Shown in pieces: positions 54,567 to 63,959 of a stretch of DNA of 64,000 bases. The stretch is from Mucilaginibacter ginsenosidivorax. Lineage in GTDB: Bacteria; Bacteroidota; Bacteroidia; Sphingobacteriales; Sphingobacteriaceae. Every line of letters starts with the position of its first letter. Position 1 is the first letter of the stretch. Location of the stretch: the NCBI RefSeq assembly GCF_007971525.1, contig NZ_CP042437.1:6200001-6264000 (forward strand), in the 5' to 3' direction. A program made the translations under genes and the position numbers. The notes under the pieces are model-generated. The model was not told the origin of the DNA, ran no database searches, and worked only from the letters and a program-made list of their open reading frames with translations.

Positions 54567-57287
54567 ATGCGCTATCTTATTATCCTGTTATTCCTTTTTA
54601 CCGGTATATCCATTTCTTTTGCCCAAAAACATGTAACTATTAAGGGCCATGTTGTTGATTCATTAAACAAAAAGCCCCTTGAATTAAGTACTGTGGCCGC
54701 GGTTGATCTAAAAGATACATCGCTGATAGCCTATACGCTAAGTAAAAAAACAGGCGAGTTTGAACTAAGCAACCTCCCGTTGGGAAAGAAAATCAAGCTG
54801 GTAATATCATACACCGGGCACAAAAGCTTTATCAAGGCTTTAACTTTTCAAAAAAACGAGGTGGTTGATCTTGGCGAAATTGCGTTGAGTAATAAAATGC
54901 TGGATGAGGTAGTGATCAGGGCCGAGCGGGTGCCCATCACTATTAAAAAAGATACCATTGAGTTTAGCGCCGAGGCTTTTAAAACCCGGCCCAACGCGGT
55001 AGTAGAGGAGTTACTTAAAAAACTACCCGGCGTACAGGTTAATGGCGATGGCACTATAACCGTAAATGGCAAAAGCGTAAGTAAAGTATTGATAGATGGC
55101 AAGCAGTTTTTTGGCAGCGATATTAAAATAGCCACCAAAAACCTGGATGCCGCCATAGTAGGTTCGATACAGGTTTATGATGACAGGGAGAACGACCCCG
55201 ACCACCTGATAAGCGATACCAAAGTACAAAAGGTGATTAACCTTAAACTGAAAAAAGCCATAAAGCGCAGTACGTTTGGTAAAGGTTTTGCCGGTGCTGG
55301 CACACGCGGCAGGTATGAAAGCGGCGGCTTGTTTAATATGTTTAGGGATACCTTGCAGGTAAGCCTCATCGGTTTAAGCAATAACCTTAACCGTACGGCT
55401 TTTTCAAATGATGAGTTGTATTCGCAGGGCGGGTTTGACAGGAGCGGTGGCAATAACCTTTATAATGGCACCGTGAATACCGGTGGTCAAAACTGGGGCG
55501 GTGGCATCGAAAAAATAACATCAGGCGGTTTCAATATCAATACCGATTATGGCAAAAAGCTAAAATTAAACCTGCTGTATTTTTACAGCCAAAAAAACAA
55601 TACGTCGCAAAACCAGGCGCATGTGCAAAAGTTCCTGGGCGATACCACGCTTAGTACTACATCAACCAATGATAACCGGTCAAACAGCTATTCGCATTCC
55701 ATAACCGGCCTGGTTGATTGGAACCCGGATACGCTTAATACCATCCACTATTCGCCTAAGCTTGTTTTTAAACGCGATAACTCGTCAAATTCCTCTTTTT
55801 CAGATAATTATAACAATTTTGAAGGTCATTTAAATACCAATGGCGGCAGTTCAAGCAACAACAGCCATGGCACAGATTTTCAGCAGGACTTTTATTATAA
55901 CAAGCGACTGAAAGGAAAAAAGGGGGCATCTATAAATATAGGCCATAACCTGCAGTATAGCCCCAGCCAATCGCAAAGCCTGAGTAAAACAAACCTCAAT
56001 TCATTTGTATCAAGCCTTAAATCGGATACCTTAAACCGGCAGGGCAATGGGAAAAACTCCAATTTCTCGGCGGGTTTAAATGGGAGTATCAGGTACCCGT
56101 TTACTAAAAAATTAATTGTCGATGTTACCACATCGGGCAATTATAGCCGGTCGCGCGAGGAAAACGCAGTTTTTGATTTTAATAAAACTACCCAGGTTTA
56201 TGATATTTACCTGCTAAGCCAAAGTACCAACCTTAAACGTAATTTATTTACCGAGGATGTTAAGCCCGGCATTACCTACCAGTTTACCAAGGAGATATCT
56301 CTTATCGCGGGTTTATCATTTAACTGGCAGCAAGCCGAAAATAAATTTGCTGTCGTGACAAATTATCACAACTACCTGTTTTTTTTGCCGACCATAAGAA
56401 TGGAGTTCGGCTCTTTTTCTGTTGGTTACAACCGCTCGGCCAGTTTGCCTTATTTATCTGCCTTGCAGCCACAGACTATTGTTTATAGCCCGTTATACAG
56501 CTTTACAGGCAATCCCAATTTAAAGCCAACCATCAACGATAATATCAATATCAACTTTAATAAATACTTCCAGGCATCGCAGGTTAATATTTATAGTTAC
56601 GCCAGTTTCAGTACAGAGCAGGATGCTATTGTACAAACACAAATAAGCGTAGCCAACGGAGCCCAGGCCACCAATTTTGTAAATCGCGATGGGCAGTTTA
56701 GCGTAAATGGATCAATAGGGATGTATAAACAGTTTAAAAAGATGGGTAAATGGACGCTGAACACAAATACCTCCGTTTATGGGTTTTACCGGCGAAATAT
56801 TAACATCATCAATGGGGTAGACGGATGGCAAAAGTATTTTTCGCTCGGCTTTAACCAAAATTTCAATATAAACTGGAACGATAAGATAGAGCTTAATGCC
56901 GGCGGCGGCTATCGCCCCGTATATACCTCTTATAATTATGGCGATCATAAAAAAGTGTTTACCGATAACTACAGCATGCAAAACAACGTGGTGGTGCGCT
57001 GGCCAAAGCGGATAGTGTGGGAAACCAAACAGGAATTTAACTATAACTCGCAGGTAAGCAATGGCTTTCAAAAAAGTGTTAACGTAATAAGCAGCTCGGT
57101 AGCCCTTCAGTTCCTGAAAAAAGACAGGGGCGAGATAAAAGTGACCGTTTATGATTTGTTTAACCAAAACACCAGTGTGTACCGTTTTACCGGTAATAAC
57201 ACCATTTACGATGTACAGAATAATACGCTGAAGCGCTATTTTTTGATGACGTTAACTTACAAGTTCAATACTTTGAGTACAAAATAG
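54567..57287 (+). CDS. outer-membrane beta-barrel receptor-like protein
   Basis: A 906-residue protein with a signal peptide (MRYLIILLFLFTGISISFAQ). A CarboxypepD_reg-like domain (VTIKGHVVDSLNKKPLELSTVAAVD, about residues 22-105) precedes a plug-like domain (RPNAVVEELLKKLPGVQVNGDGTITVNGKSVSKVLIDGKQFFG). The rest is a long, Asn/Ser-rich barrel. The typical barrel-end strand is RYFLMTLTYKFNTLSTK. It belongs to the outer_membrane_beta-barrel family rather than classical TonB receptors. A terminator follows. The ligand is unknown. Confidence 0.85.
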   Translation: MRYLIILLFLFTGISISFAQKHVTIKGHVVDSLNKKPLELSTVAAVDLKDTSLIAYTLSKKTGEFELSNLPLGKKIKLVISYTGHKSFIKALTFQKNEVVDLGEIALSNKMLDEVVIRAERVPITIKKDTIEFSAEAFKTRPNAVVEELLKKLPGVQVNGDGTITVNGKSVSKVLIDGKQFFGSDIKIATKNLDAAIVGSIQVYDDRENDPDHLISDTKVQKVINLKLKKAIKRSTFGKGFAGAGTRGRYESGGLFNMFRDTLQVSLIGLSNNLNRTAFSNDELYSQGGFDRSGGNNLYNGTVNTGGQNWGGGIEKITSGGFNINTDYGKKLKLNLLYFYSQKNNTSQNQAHVQKFLGDTTLSTTSTNDNRSNSYSHSITGLVDWNPDTLNTIHYSPKLVFKRDNSSNSSFSDNYNNFEGHLNTNGGSSSNNSHGTDFQQDFYYNKRLKGKKGASINIGHNLQYSPSQSQSLSKTNLNSFVSSLKSDTLNRQGNGKNSNFSAGLNGSIRYPFTKKLIVDVTTSGNYSRSREENAVFDFNKTTQVYDIYLLSQSTNLKRNLFTEDVKPGITYQFTKEISLIAGLSFNWQQAENKFAVVTNYHNYLFFLPTIRMEFGSFSVGYNRSASLPYLSALQPQTIVYSPLYSFTGNPNLKPTINDNININFNKYFQASQVNIYSYASFSTEQDAIVQTQISVANGAQATNFVNRDGQFSVNGSIGMYKQFKKMGKWTLNTNTSVYGFYRRNINIINGVDGWQKYFSLGFNQNFNINWNDKIELNAGGGYRPVYTSYNYGDHKKVFTDNYSMQNNVVVRWPKRIVWETKQEFNYNSQVSNGFQKSVNVISSSVALQFLKKDRGEIKVTVYDLFNQNTSVYRFTGNNTIYDVQNNTLKRYFLMTLTYKFNTLSTK

Positions 57288-57381
57288 TCACGCAGGGCGA
57301 GCGCATCAAAATAACTAACGTAATGAGCTTATAGCGTCGGGAAGATATCATCATCAAACGACTTGTTGATGCTGGTTAAAT

Positions 57382-57406
57382 GCCCCTGCTACCGAAGGGG
57401 CTTTAT
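57382..57406 (+). terminator. terminator of the receptor gene
   Basis: A 6-bp GC stem (57382-57387 with 57396-57401) followed by a T-rich stretch, 95 bases after the receptor stop codon. The rest of the gap to 57645 is AT-rich and holds no gene I can support. Confidence 0.7.
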
Positions 57407-57645
57407 TGGCAAACAACAAACACAAATATTAGGATGCCCTAAATTGAGCTCAATTCAATGTTAACCATGTTTAAATTCAATGTATTGATTATTAAGTATT
57501 TATAAATATTTTATTTGAAATGTGTTAAGTTATGTTAACCCAACCAGGTGCGCTTGACCTATCTGTATCCCGCTTATTTTTCCGAAACGCGCCAAATTTT
57601 TCATAATCAAATAGGGGTAAAACTTAATACTGTTGTATAAAGGTT

Positions 57646-58626
57646 ATGAAAGTATTAGTTACCGGCGCCACCGGCTTTATTGGCCGTCAGCTTACATTAG
57701 CGCTTGCTCAAAAAGATTTTGAGGTGAAAGCCTTGTGCCGCAATACGGCGCATCCCTACCTGCTCAAACATAAAAATATTGAGCCGGTTAAAGGGGATAT
57801 ACTTGATGCTGCCGGTTTGCTTAATGCCCTGCAGGGTTGTAGCCAGGTTTATCATACTGCCGCCCTGGCCAAAATGTGGAGCCGCAATCCCGATGATTTT
57901 CATACAACCAATGTTACGGGCACACGTAATGTGCTGGAAGCGGCCGCTGCCACAGGGATTCAGAAAATAGTTTATACATCCACCTGCGGTGTATGGGGCC
58001 CAACGCTAAAATACCCGCTTAGCGAAAACGAACCCCGGATAGTAGGGTTTCCGATAGCCTACGAGCGCACCAAATACCTGGCCGAGCTGGAGGTGCAGCA
58101 GTTTGTAAAGCAGGGTTTGGATGTGGTTACTGTAAATCCCTCCCGCGTGTTTGGCGAAGGGCCGGTAACCGATAGTAATACCGTTGGTAAAATGGTTTGC
58201 GGCTATTTAAAAGGTAATTGGCGCATTATACCGGGCAATGGACAGCAGGTGGCTAATTATGCTTTTTTAGATGATGTAGTGGCTGGCCACATGGCTGCGA
58301 TGGAGAAAGGAATTGCCGGCAACCGTTATATTTTAGGTGGCGAGGATATTAGCTTCAACCAATTTTTTAGTACGCTCACGGCTGTATCGGGCAAATACCG
58401 GAGCATGCTCAATATTCCGCAGCGGGCTATTAAAGCTTATAGCAGGGTTGAGTGGCTGAAAACCAGGCTTACTGGCTTACCACCGGTTTTTTTGCCCGAG
58501 TTTGCCGACCGGTTAAAATTCGATCAAAAATATAGTAGCCAAAAAGCTGTTGACCAGCTGGGCTACCAAATAACCCCTTTTTATGAAGGGATGCAACGCA
58601 CCGTTAACTATTTAAAGGTAAACTAA
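57646..58626 (+). CDS. NAD(P)-dependent epimerase/reductase-like SDR
   Basis: A 326-residue extended SDR. The Rossmann TGATGFIGRQLTLAL lies at residues 6-20, the site DILDAAGLLNALQGCSQVYHTAALAKMWS follows, and the active-site YERTKY (Tyr-x3-Lys) is near residues 142-147. It also has NPSRVFGEGPVTDSN. This resembles dihydroflavonol-4-reductase-like or hopanoid-associated sugar-epimerase proteins. It is followed 3 bases later by a second, classical SDR gene, so they are co-transcribed and may act on one pathway. Substrate unknown. Confidence 0.88.
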   Translation: MKVLVTGATGFIGRQLTLALAQKDFEVKALCRNTAHPYLLKHKNIEPVKGDILDAAGLLNALQGCSQVYHTAALAKMWSRNPDDFHTTNVTGTRNVLEAAAATGIQKIVYTSTCGVWGPTLKYPLSENEPRIVGFPIAYERTKYLAELEVQQFVKQGLDVVTVNPSRVFGEGPVTDSNTVGKMVCGYLKGNWRIIPGNGQQVANYAFLDDVVAGHMAAMEKGIAGNRYILGGEDISFNQFFSTLTAVSGKYRSMLNIPQRAIKAYSRVEWLKTRLTGLPPVFLPEFADRLKFDQKYSSQKAVDQLGYQITPFYEGMQRTVNYLKVN

Positions 58627-58629
58627 ACC

Positions 58630-59424
58630 ATGACGCAATTAACCGCCATAATTACCGGCGCCAGCGAAGGCCTGGGCAAATCATTTGCCATTGAACTGGC
58701 CCAACGTAATATCAATTTATTGCTGGTAGCGCTGCCCGGCTCGGGCCTTTGCGATTTGGCTGCCTACATCCGTAAAAATTTTGATGTGCACGCCGATCAC
58801 CTGGAAATGGATTTGACCAACGTAGAAAATTACCCGAAAATATTTAGCTACTTGCAGGACAGAGGCATTGCCGCCAACCTGCTCATTAACAATGCGGGGC
58901 TGGGCAATTGGTCGTGGTTTGAAGAAAAGGAGATATCTTTTTATAAAATGCAGATTGAGCTTAATGTAATAACTCCGGTATTGCTTACCCGTTTGTTTTT
59001 AAAGCAGGCCGATGATAACGTAACATCATACATTTTAAATGTGGGCAGCCTTGGCGGTTTGTTTGTAGTGCCCAAAAAGCAGGTTTACGGCGCTACCAAA
59101 TCATTTATCCGTTATTTTACAAAATGTTTGCAGCTGGAGTTATCCGGCTCAAACGTAAGCATCAGTTTGCTCAGTCCCGGTGGCATTAATACCAAACCAG
59201 AATTGCTGGTGCTTAATAATAAATTAACAGGCGTATCAAGGGCCACTATCCTGGAAGCCGAGGATGTAGCGCGCATTGCTATTGATGGCCTGTTAAAGGG
59301 TAAAAAAGAAATTATCCCCGGTATTATTAATAAAATGATGTTTATTTTAGATAGCATTTTACCGGGATTTTTAAAACAAGCTATCATTCAAAGCCGTTTA
59401 AAAGTCATCCTTAAAAACCAATGA
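58630..59424 (+). CDS. classical short-chain dehydrogenase
   Basis: A 264-residue protein starting MTQLTAIITGASEGLGKSFAIEL with GxxxGxG (TGASEGLG). It also has LLINNAGLGNWSWF, the catalytic Ser in LNVGSLGGLF, and the VYGATKSF Tyr-x3-Lys. The C-terminus has a hydrophobic end (IINKMMFILDSILPGFLKQAIIQSRLK), suggesting a membrane-associated lipid dehydrogenase. It is in the operon with the upstream epimerase-like gene and overlaps the next gene by 4 bases. Confidence 0.88.
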   Translation: MTQLTAIITGASEGLGKSFAIELAQRNINLLLVALPGSGLCDLAAYIRKNFDVHADHLEMDLTNVENYPKIFSYLQDRGIAANLLINNAGLGNWSWFEEKEISFYKMQIELNVITPVLLTRLFLKQADDNVTSYILNVGSLGGLFVVPKKQVYGATKSFIRYFTKCLQLELSGSNVSISLLSPGGINTKPELLVLNNKLTGVSRATILEAEDVARIAIDGLLKGKKEIIPGIINKMMFILDSILPGFLKQAIIQSRLKVILKNQ

Positions 59425-59711
59425 TCATAGCCCTGCACGCATATCGCCCTATTAAACAACTTTGTCGTTATTGCAGGATCAGCAATAACGGTTTCAGGTT
59501 GCTTGATGAAGAAACCGTAGCATTTATCTCCGGTATTTTTCGCGGTATCACGTTTGAGTTTCACCGCGATTACTGTGATGTGAAAATTGGGCATATGCAT
59601 ACCAGTTTAGATTTAGCCGGAGATTTTTCGACAGATGCGTTGATTGTTTTTTTGACAAAACATAATGTACTCAGGGCAGGCGAGCTGGATAACCAGGCGT
59701 ATATGGCTTAA
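59421..59711 (+). CDS. small hypothetical protein
   Basis: A 96-residue protein (MIIALHAYRPIKQLCRYCRI to GELDNQAYMA) whose ATG overlaps the SDR stop region by 4 bases. The coupling and ordinary composition make it a probable third gene of the operon. No motif is visible, and its 3' end overlaps the next minus-strand gene's end by 4 bases. I do not recognise the family. Confidence 0.5.
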   Translation: MIIALHAYRPIKQLCRYCRISNNGFRLLDEETVAFISGIFRGITFEFHRDYCDVKIGHMHTSLDLAGDFSTDALIVFLTKHNVLRAGELDNQAYMA

Positions 59712-61438
59712 AAGAAATTAAACCCCGCATTCCAACCCACCCACCAGGAATGATGCTGGTTTGCGCTGAAATTGTGCTGCAGGTTTTGCGCCAGCCCGTA
59801 GCCTTTAACCGCATTTTCCTGGTCGGAGTAGTAAAAATTAAGGGAGGGGCCACCAAATAATGATGCTTTTTTGCCCAGTTTAATGTTCAGGTTGCCATCA
59901 AGCCGTTGCAGCAGGTTGGTATAGCGCCAGCTTCCTTCATACAGGTAACGGCTGCTAATTTCGGGGTTAAAAGTAAGGTGTTTGCCCATGTCAAGTACGG
60001 TACCCAGCCCCATTCCCACGCCGTATATCTTACTGTTGGGGGTAATTCTTAAACCGCCGGTATAAACTGTATAAAAGTTATTACTGCCCGTTTTTATGGC
60101 TATGTTGGCATTCAAGGTTTCGTTTGATGACAGGCTTAGCTTATTATACCCATTGCGGATATAATTGATAAGCCCAAAACTAAATCCCGACGAAGTATCG
60201 GCCACATTAATCAACCCTAACTGAACACCCCTTAGCTTTTTGGCAAAATTGAATATACCAAATTGTATGCCCTCAAATTTTTGCTGCGCTATATTGCCCG
60301 CGCCTATCTGCAGACCGCTTACGTTTTTGCCGGCAATATTGCCCAATATCGCTATCTGTAAGCCAGAAACCTTTCCCCGCACATGGTTGTAAGTGCTTAA
60401 TTGAACGCCCGATAAGTCGCGTTTAATGCTGTTGTGTAAAAATGTAAATTGAAAGCCTGCTACATTGCCCAAAACATTGTTGTACAAGCCGCTTAACTGC
60501 ACGCCGCTAACGTTACCGCCAACCACATTAAAGGCGCCCGCTACCTGTACGCTTTGCACATCGCCTTTATCAAGGTTAAATATAATGCCCATCTCGGCGC
60601 CGCGTACCCCGGCGCTGTAGCCGCCTATAGCGTTTATAGATACAATATTGATGATTTGCCCGTTTAAGGCGCCATGTGTGCTTACATTGGGTATAGCCGA
60701 CGCCTGGAACGGTGCATTAGCCACCAGGCCGCGCAAATTAGCTGCCTGTATTTGCTGTTTTGTTGACAGCAGCAAACGGCCCAGCCCGGTTTTGGTTATA
60801 TCGTCGTTGTCATCATTGGCTACATAGCTAAACAGGCTGCTATCCGGGCGGCTTGTAATTTGCACATCATTTAAAAAGGTGATGGTTGTATCTTTATAAA
60901 GTTCTTTACTGATGGTTAACCGTACCGGCCGGCCTTCGTTTTTCAGGTGCAGTTCAAAGAATCCGTTCTGGTCGGTCATGGCCGATTGCAGCAGGCTTTT
61001 TTCGTATACACTGGCGTTGGGGAGTTTTTTCCCTGTTTGCTCATCGGCAACAAAACCGGTTATAATGTATTCCCTGTTTTCGGTATTCGATTTTTCGGTA
61101 GTTAAGCCAAGTTGTAGCGGGGCATAACGCAGGATGATAAAACCTTTGGCATCTTTGTATTCAAAACGTTTCATCAGCATTTGGTCAAGCACCTCTTTAA
61201 CGGTCCAATTATCGGCATCAAGGCTTACCAGGCTATCGGCTTTTATCAGGTTGCTGTTATATGAAAAGTAAAAGCTACCCTTATCTTCCATGGTTTTAAA
61301 AACCGTGCCCAGGCGCTGTTTTTTTACGTGAATGGTAATATTACGTGCAAGGTTAACCTGTGCCGCTGCACGGTTATGCAGGCAGGCAAAAAATGTCACC
61401 GTAAAAAACAGTAAAAGCACCCGGTTTATATAATACAT
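59708..61438 (-). CDS. STN-domain outer-membrane protein with repeated GVQ-type motifs
   Basis: A 576-residue protein from the ATG at 61438 (a TTG upstream at 61459 would add 7). It has a signal peptide and an STN-like domain (ITIHVKKQRLGTVFKTMEDKGSFYFSYNSNLIKADSLVSL, in outline). A CarboxypepD_reg-like segment (YIITGFVADEQTGKKLPNASVYE) follows. It then has about eight tandem segments with the core GVQLSxxxN/GxQxGxxN (e.g. GVQLSGLYNNVLGN, GLQIGAGNIAQQ, GVQLGLINVADT), recalling LA_2272-type surface repeats. The end is a beta-barrel-like strand set (HHSWWVGWNAGFNFF). It lies in an operon after FecR and sigma genes, so it probably supplies the STN signal to them without being a TonB transporter. 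Confidence 0.8.
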   Translation of the reverse strand: MYYINRVLLLFFTVTFFACLHNRAAAQVNLARNITIHVKKQRLGTVFKTMEDKGSFYFSYNSNLIKADSLVSLDADNWTVKEVLDQMLMKRFEYKDAKGFIILRYAPLQLGLTTEKSNTENREYIITGFVADEQTGKKLPNASVYEKSLLQSAMTDQNGFFELHLKNEGRPVRLTISKELYKDTTITFLNDVQITSRPDSSLFSYVANDDNDDITKTGLGRLLLSTKQQIQAANLRGLVANAPFQASAIPNVSTHGALNGQIINIVSINAIGGYSAGVRGAEMGIIFNLDKGDVQSVQVAGAFNVVGGNVSGVQLSGLYNNVLGNVAGFQFTFLHNSIKRDLSGVQLSTYNHVRGKVSGLQIAILGNIAGKNVSGLQIGAGNIAQQKFEGIQFGIFNFAKKLRGVQLGLINVADTSSGFSFGLINYIRNGYNKLSLSSNETLNANIAIKTGSNNFYTVYTGGLRITPNSKIYGVGMGLGTVLDMGKHLTFNPEISSRYLYEGSWRYTNLLQRLDGNLNIKLGKKASLFGGPSLNFYYSDQENAVKGYGLAQNLQHNFSANQHHSWWVGWNAGFNFF

Positions 61439-61459
61439 AGAACGAGGTAGAAATATCAA

Positions 61460-62437
61460 TTATTTCAGGATGATTTGGTTACCCTTGTGTATTGCCGTAA
61501 TGGGGAATGTGCCTGTGACTACCAATAAAATTTGCTCAAGCGATTGATCTTTAAACACGGTTGTAATGGGCAGTTTATTTAATGATGGTTTTGCTATAAC
61601 AATGTGTGCGCCATAAATTTCATTCACTGCCGACACCAGTTCACTTAAGGGGGTGCTGTCGCACACCAACTCTTTGTTGATATAGTAGCTGTACAATTTA
61701 CCCCGTGTGCTCTGTTTGGTAAGGCTACTGCGGTTTTTTAACACCACGGTTTTTTCGCCAGGCTTAAGGCTGATGCTGTTTTTATCCCTGCTTACATTCA
61801 CAATTCCGGTTTCAACAATCACTTCGGTTTTTCCATTCCTGCTTTTTATATTAAATGACGTGCCAACTACCCTAACCGTTACACCATTTACATTAATAAT
61901 AAAAGGTTTTGTTTTATCGGGTGTTATTTTGAAAAAGGCCTCGCCAGATAGTTCAACCGGGCGGGTATCGCCACTAAACCTGTTTGGATACGATAATTGC
62001 GATAAAGCGTTCATGGTAACTACAGATCCGTCGGGAAGCGTATCTACCAGTACTTTATTATTGCTTTGCAGGTTAACAGTAGTAACCCTGCTAAAATAAT
62101 TCAACGCGAAATAGCTGAGCATACAAACCAATACCAGGGATGCTGCTATGGCCAGCCAGTTTGCCCGAGTTAAACGGCGTGTTTGAGTTTGGGACGCGGC
62201 CGGACTATTATTTATCCTGTTTTGCAGGCGTATAAAAGCGGTATCTTCATCAATAAGGCGGGTGCCGGCAACCTTTAAACTTTGGTCCCACAGTGTTTTA
62301 AACTGATTATAATACAGTTGGTTTTCCTCCGCGGCATTTAACCATGCCTGAACTTGTTCCTGCTCGGCAATCGTGGCCTCGCCGAGCAGGTGTTTTACCA
62401 GCAAATCATCGGTCATATGTGGGGTACTATTACTCAT
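61460..62437 (-). CDS. FecR-family anti-sigma factor (second set)
   Basis: A 325-residue protein: a cytosolic N-terminal segment (MTDDLLVKHLLGEATIAEQEQVQAWLNAAE), a membrane helix (WLAIAASLVLVCMLSYFAL, about residues 90-110) and a periplasmic FecR domain (VDTLPDGSVVTMNALSQLSYPNRF, LSGEAFFKITPDK, GTSFNIKSRN). The C-terminus has SLEQILLVVTGTFPITAI like STN-interacting ends. It lies between the sigma gene and the STN-domain protein, so the trio forms a cell-surface signalling cascade. Confidence 0.92.
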   Translation of the reverse strand: MSNSTPHMTDDLLVKHLLGEATIAEQEQVQAWLNAAEENQLYYNQFKTLWDQSLKVAGTRLIDEDTAFIRLQNRINNSPAASQTQTRRLTRANWLAIAASLVLVCMLSYFALNYFSRVTTVNLQSNNKVLVDTLPDGSVVTMNALSQLSYPNRFSGDTRPVELSGEAFFKITPDKTKPFIINVNGVTVRVVGTSFNIKSRNGKTEVIVETGIVNVSRDKNSISLKPGEKTVVLKNRSSLTKQSTRGKLYSYYINKELVCDSTPLSELVSAVNEIYGAHIVIAKPSLNKLPITTVFKDQSLEQILLVVTGTFPITAIHKGNQIILK

Positions 62438-62440
62438 CTG

Positions 62441-63070
62441 CTAACGGCTGATAATTAAATACAAAATGATCATTAAAAATTCGGCCAGTTTGGTTCGCAT
62501 CAGTTTTAATGCTTTACCCATCTGGTTTTCTATGGTTTTCACTGATAGCCCCATCTGGTCGGCAATTTGCTGGTATTTCAATTGTTCAAAGCGGCTGAGC
62601 TGAAAAATGGTGCGGCATTGCTGCGGCAGCTCGCTCATAGCCTGGCTAATGTGCTTTTCCAGTTCATTGGCCAGCATTGCTTTCGACGAATGATCTTGTA
62701 CCTGGTCCATTTCATCTGCATAATAAACCTGGAAAGATGCTTTTACTTTTTGATGTTTCAGGTAATTAAGGCTTTCGTTATGAACGGCCCGGTATAGGTA
62801 TGATTTTATCGAGCCGTCCGTTTTTAACAACTCCCGCTTTTCCCAAATCCGGCAAAATACGTTTTGCACTACTTCTTCGGCTTGTCCGTCGTCCTTTAAA
62901 AAAGTATAGGCGTAGGCATGCAGGTTTTTAAAATGGCTTTTAAACACCATCTCAAATACCTTTTGGTTGCCCTGCTTTAATAAGGAAATGACCGTGCTAT
63001 CGCTGTATTCCACTGATAAAGGGTGAAAATATGCGTTAAATATAGGGGCTTTCCCGGTCATATTCCTCAT
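62441..63070 (-). CDS. ECF-type RNA polymerase sigma factor (second set)
   Basis: A sigma factor with region 2 (SLLKQGNQKVFEMVFKSHFKNLHAYAYTFLKDDGQAEEVVQNVFCRIWEKRELLKTDGSIKSYLYRAVHNES, in outline) and region 4 (LPQQCRTIFQLSRFEQLKYQQIADQMGLSVKTIENQMGKALKLMRTKL). I chose the ATG at 63070, since the frame's first codon is a GTG at 63085 abutting the previous stop. The hydrophobic C-terminal tail (FLMIILYLIISR) is like that of the first sigma factor. It overlaps nothing and precedes fecR by 3 bases. Confidence 0.92.
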   Translation of the reverse strand: MRNMTGKAPIFNAYFHPLSVEYSDSTVISLLKQGNQKVFEMVFKSHFKNLHAYAYTFLKDDGQAEEVVQNVFCRIWEKRELLKTDGSIKSYLYRAVHNESLNYLKHQKVKASFQVYYADEMDQVQDHSSKAMLANELEKHISQAMSELPQQCRTIFQLSRFEQLKYQQIADQMGLSVKTIENQMGKALKLMRTKLAEFLMIILYLIISR

Positions 63071-63085
63071 GTTGTTCGTTAACAC

Positions 63086-63757
63086 TTAGGCCAGCTGCAC
63101 CTGGATGGTGTATAATGAATGGTGGATATCTACCTTACTGCAAATGCCATTGGCGTAAGTATAATAATTGTAATTGCCATCGGGCAGGTCAATCCGGTAA
63201 ACATGCGTCGACGTTTTTTTTACAGTTAAAAATTGCTGAAAGTTATCAGAGTAAACAAGGTTGCCATCCGCCGGCTCATGGCAGTATAAAAGCATTACAT
63301 TATTGTTTATAGCGGTTTGTTCAACCTTGCCGCTTTTACCCTCGGCCAGGGTAAGGTAGGCGTTCCCTGCTGCTTTTGTTTCCCGGTTGGCTTTCTCTTT
63401 ACCATTAACATGCCGCAAAACATGCGAGCTGATGAGCTTGCCGTTCTTAAAGGTTGATTCCTCGTTGCAATTAACGTTAACACTGAAGATAAACTTCATT
63501 TTAACTTCCGATACCATTTTGAGGTAAAGTTCATCACCTGTGTTTTTTTGGTAAAAGTTAAGATGCCCAACCACTTTACCGCTGTGCAAAATGTTGTATT
63601 TGGTTGTTGTTTCGGTAGCGTATAATCTCGTGCAGGTTATCGACATTAAAACTATGATTAGCAACTTGCCAGATTTTAAAACCGCCCTGCCTTTATAACT
63701 GACAATTGCAGGCATGGCATATTTTTTAAACAACCAAATAATTAAGGTGATAATCAT
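63086..63757 (-). CDS. exported protein of unknown function (DUF6134-like)
   Basis: A 223-residue protein with a hydrophobic N-terminal segment (LIIVLMSITCTRLYATETT), so it should be exported. The mature part is a beta-rich domain (KYNILHSGKVVGHLNFYQKN, FIFSVNVNCNEESTFKNGKLISSHVLRHVNGKEKANRE). It recalls DUF6134-type periplasmic proteins, but that is a weak resemblance. It is upstream of and abuts the sigma gene, so it heads the sigma/fecR/STN operon. Function unknown. Confidence 0.65.
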   Translation of the reverse strand: MIITLIIWLFKKYAMPAIVSYKGRAVLKSGKLLIIVLMSITCTRLYATETTTKYNILHSGKVVGHLNFYQKNTGDELYLKMVSEVKMKFIFSVNVNCNEESTFKNGKLISSHVLRHVNGKEKANRETKAAGNAYLTLAEGKSGKVEQTAINNNVMLLYCHEPADGNLVYSDNFQQFLTVKKTSTHVYRIDLPDGNYNYYTYANGICSKVDIHHSLYTIQVQLA

Positions 63758-63959
63758 GGGCAGTGTATTTTGTTTTATACACCTGATACAACTTAAAAGC
63801 TAAGTACCCCTATTTGGGGGAAGAAAAAATTCTAAAGAGGGAAAAACGCTAAATTCTAAACCAATCGCAACATAACATTTACCTTTAAGCTTCTCCCTTT
63901 AGAATTTAGATTTTAGAATTTAGGATTTAGAGTTTCCCATTAGAGTTTAGAATTTAATG
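63758..63959. other. intergenic region with taaattctaaa-type repeats
   Basis: About 200 AT-rich bases with several copies of the (t)ttagaatttag motif in direct and inverted orientation (63845-63955), which can form hairpins. They resemble the dispersed intergenic palindromes of Bacteroidota. No gene is supported. Confidence 0.4.
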
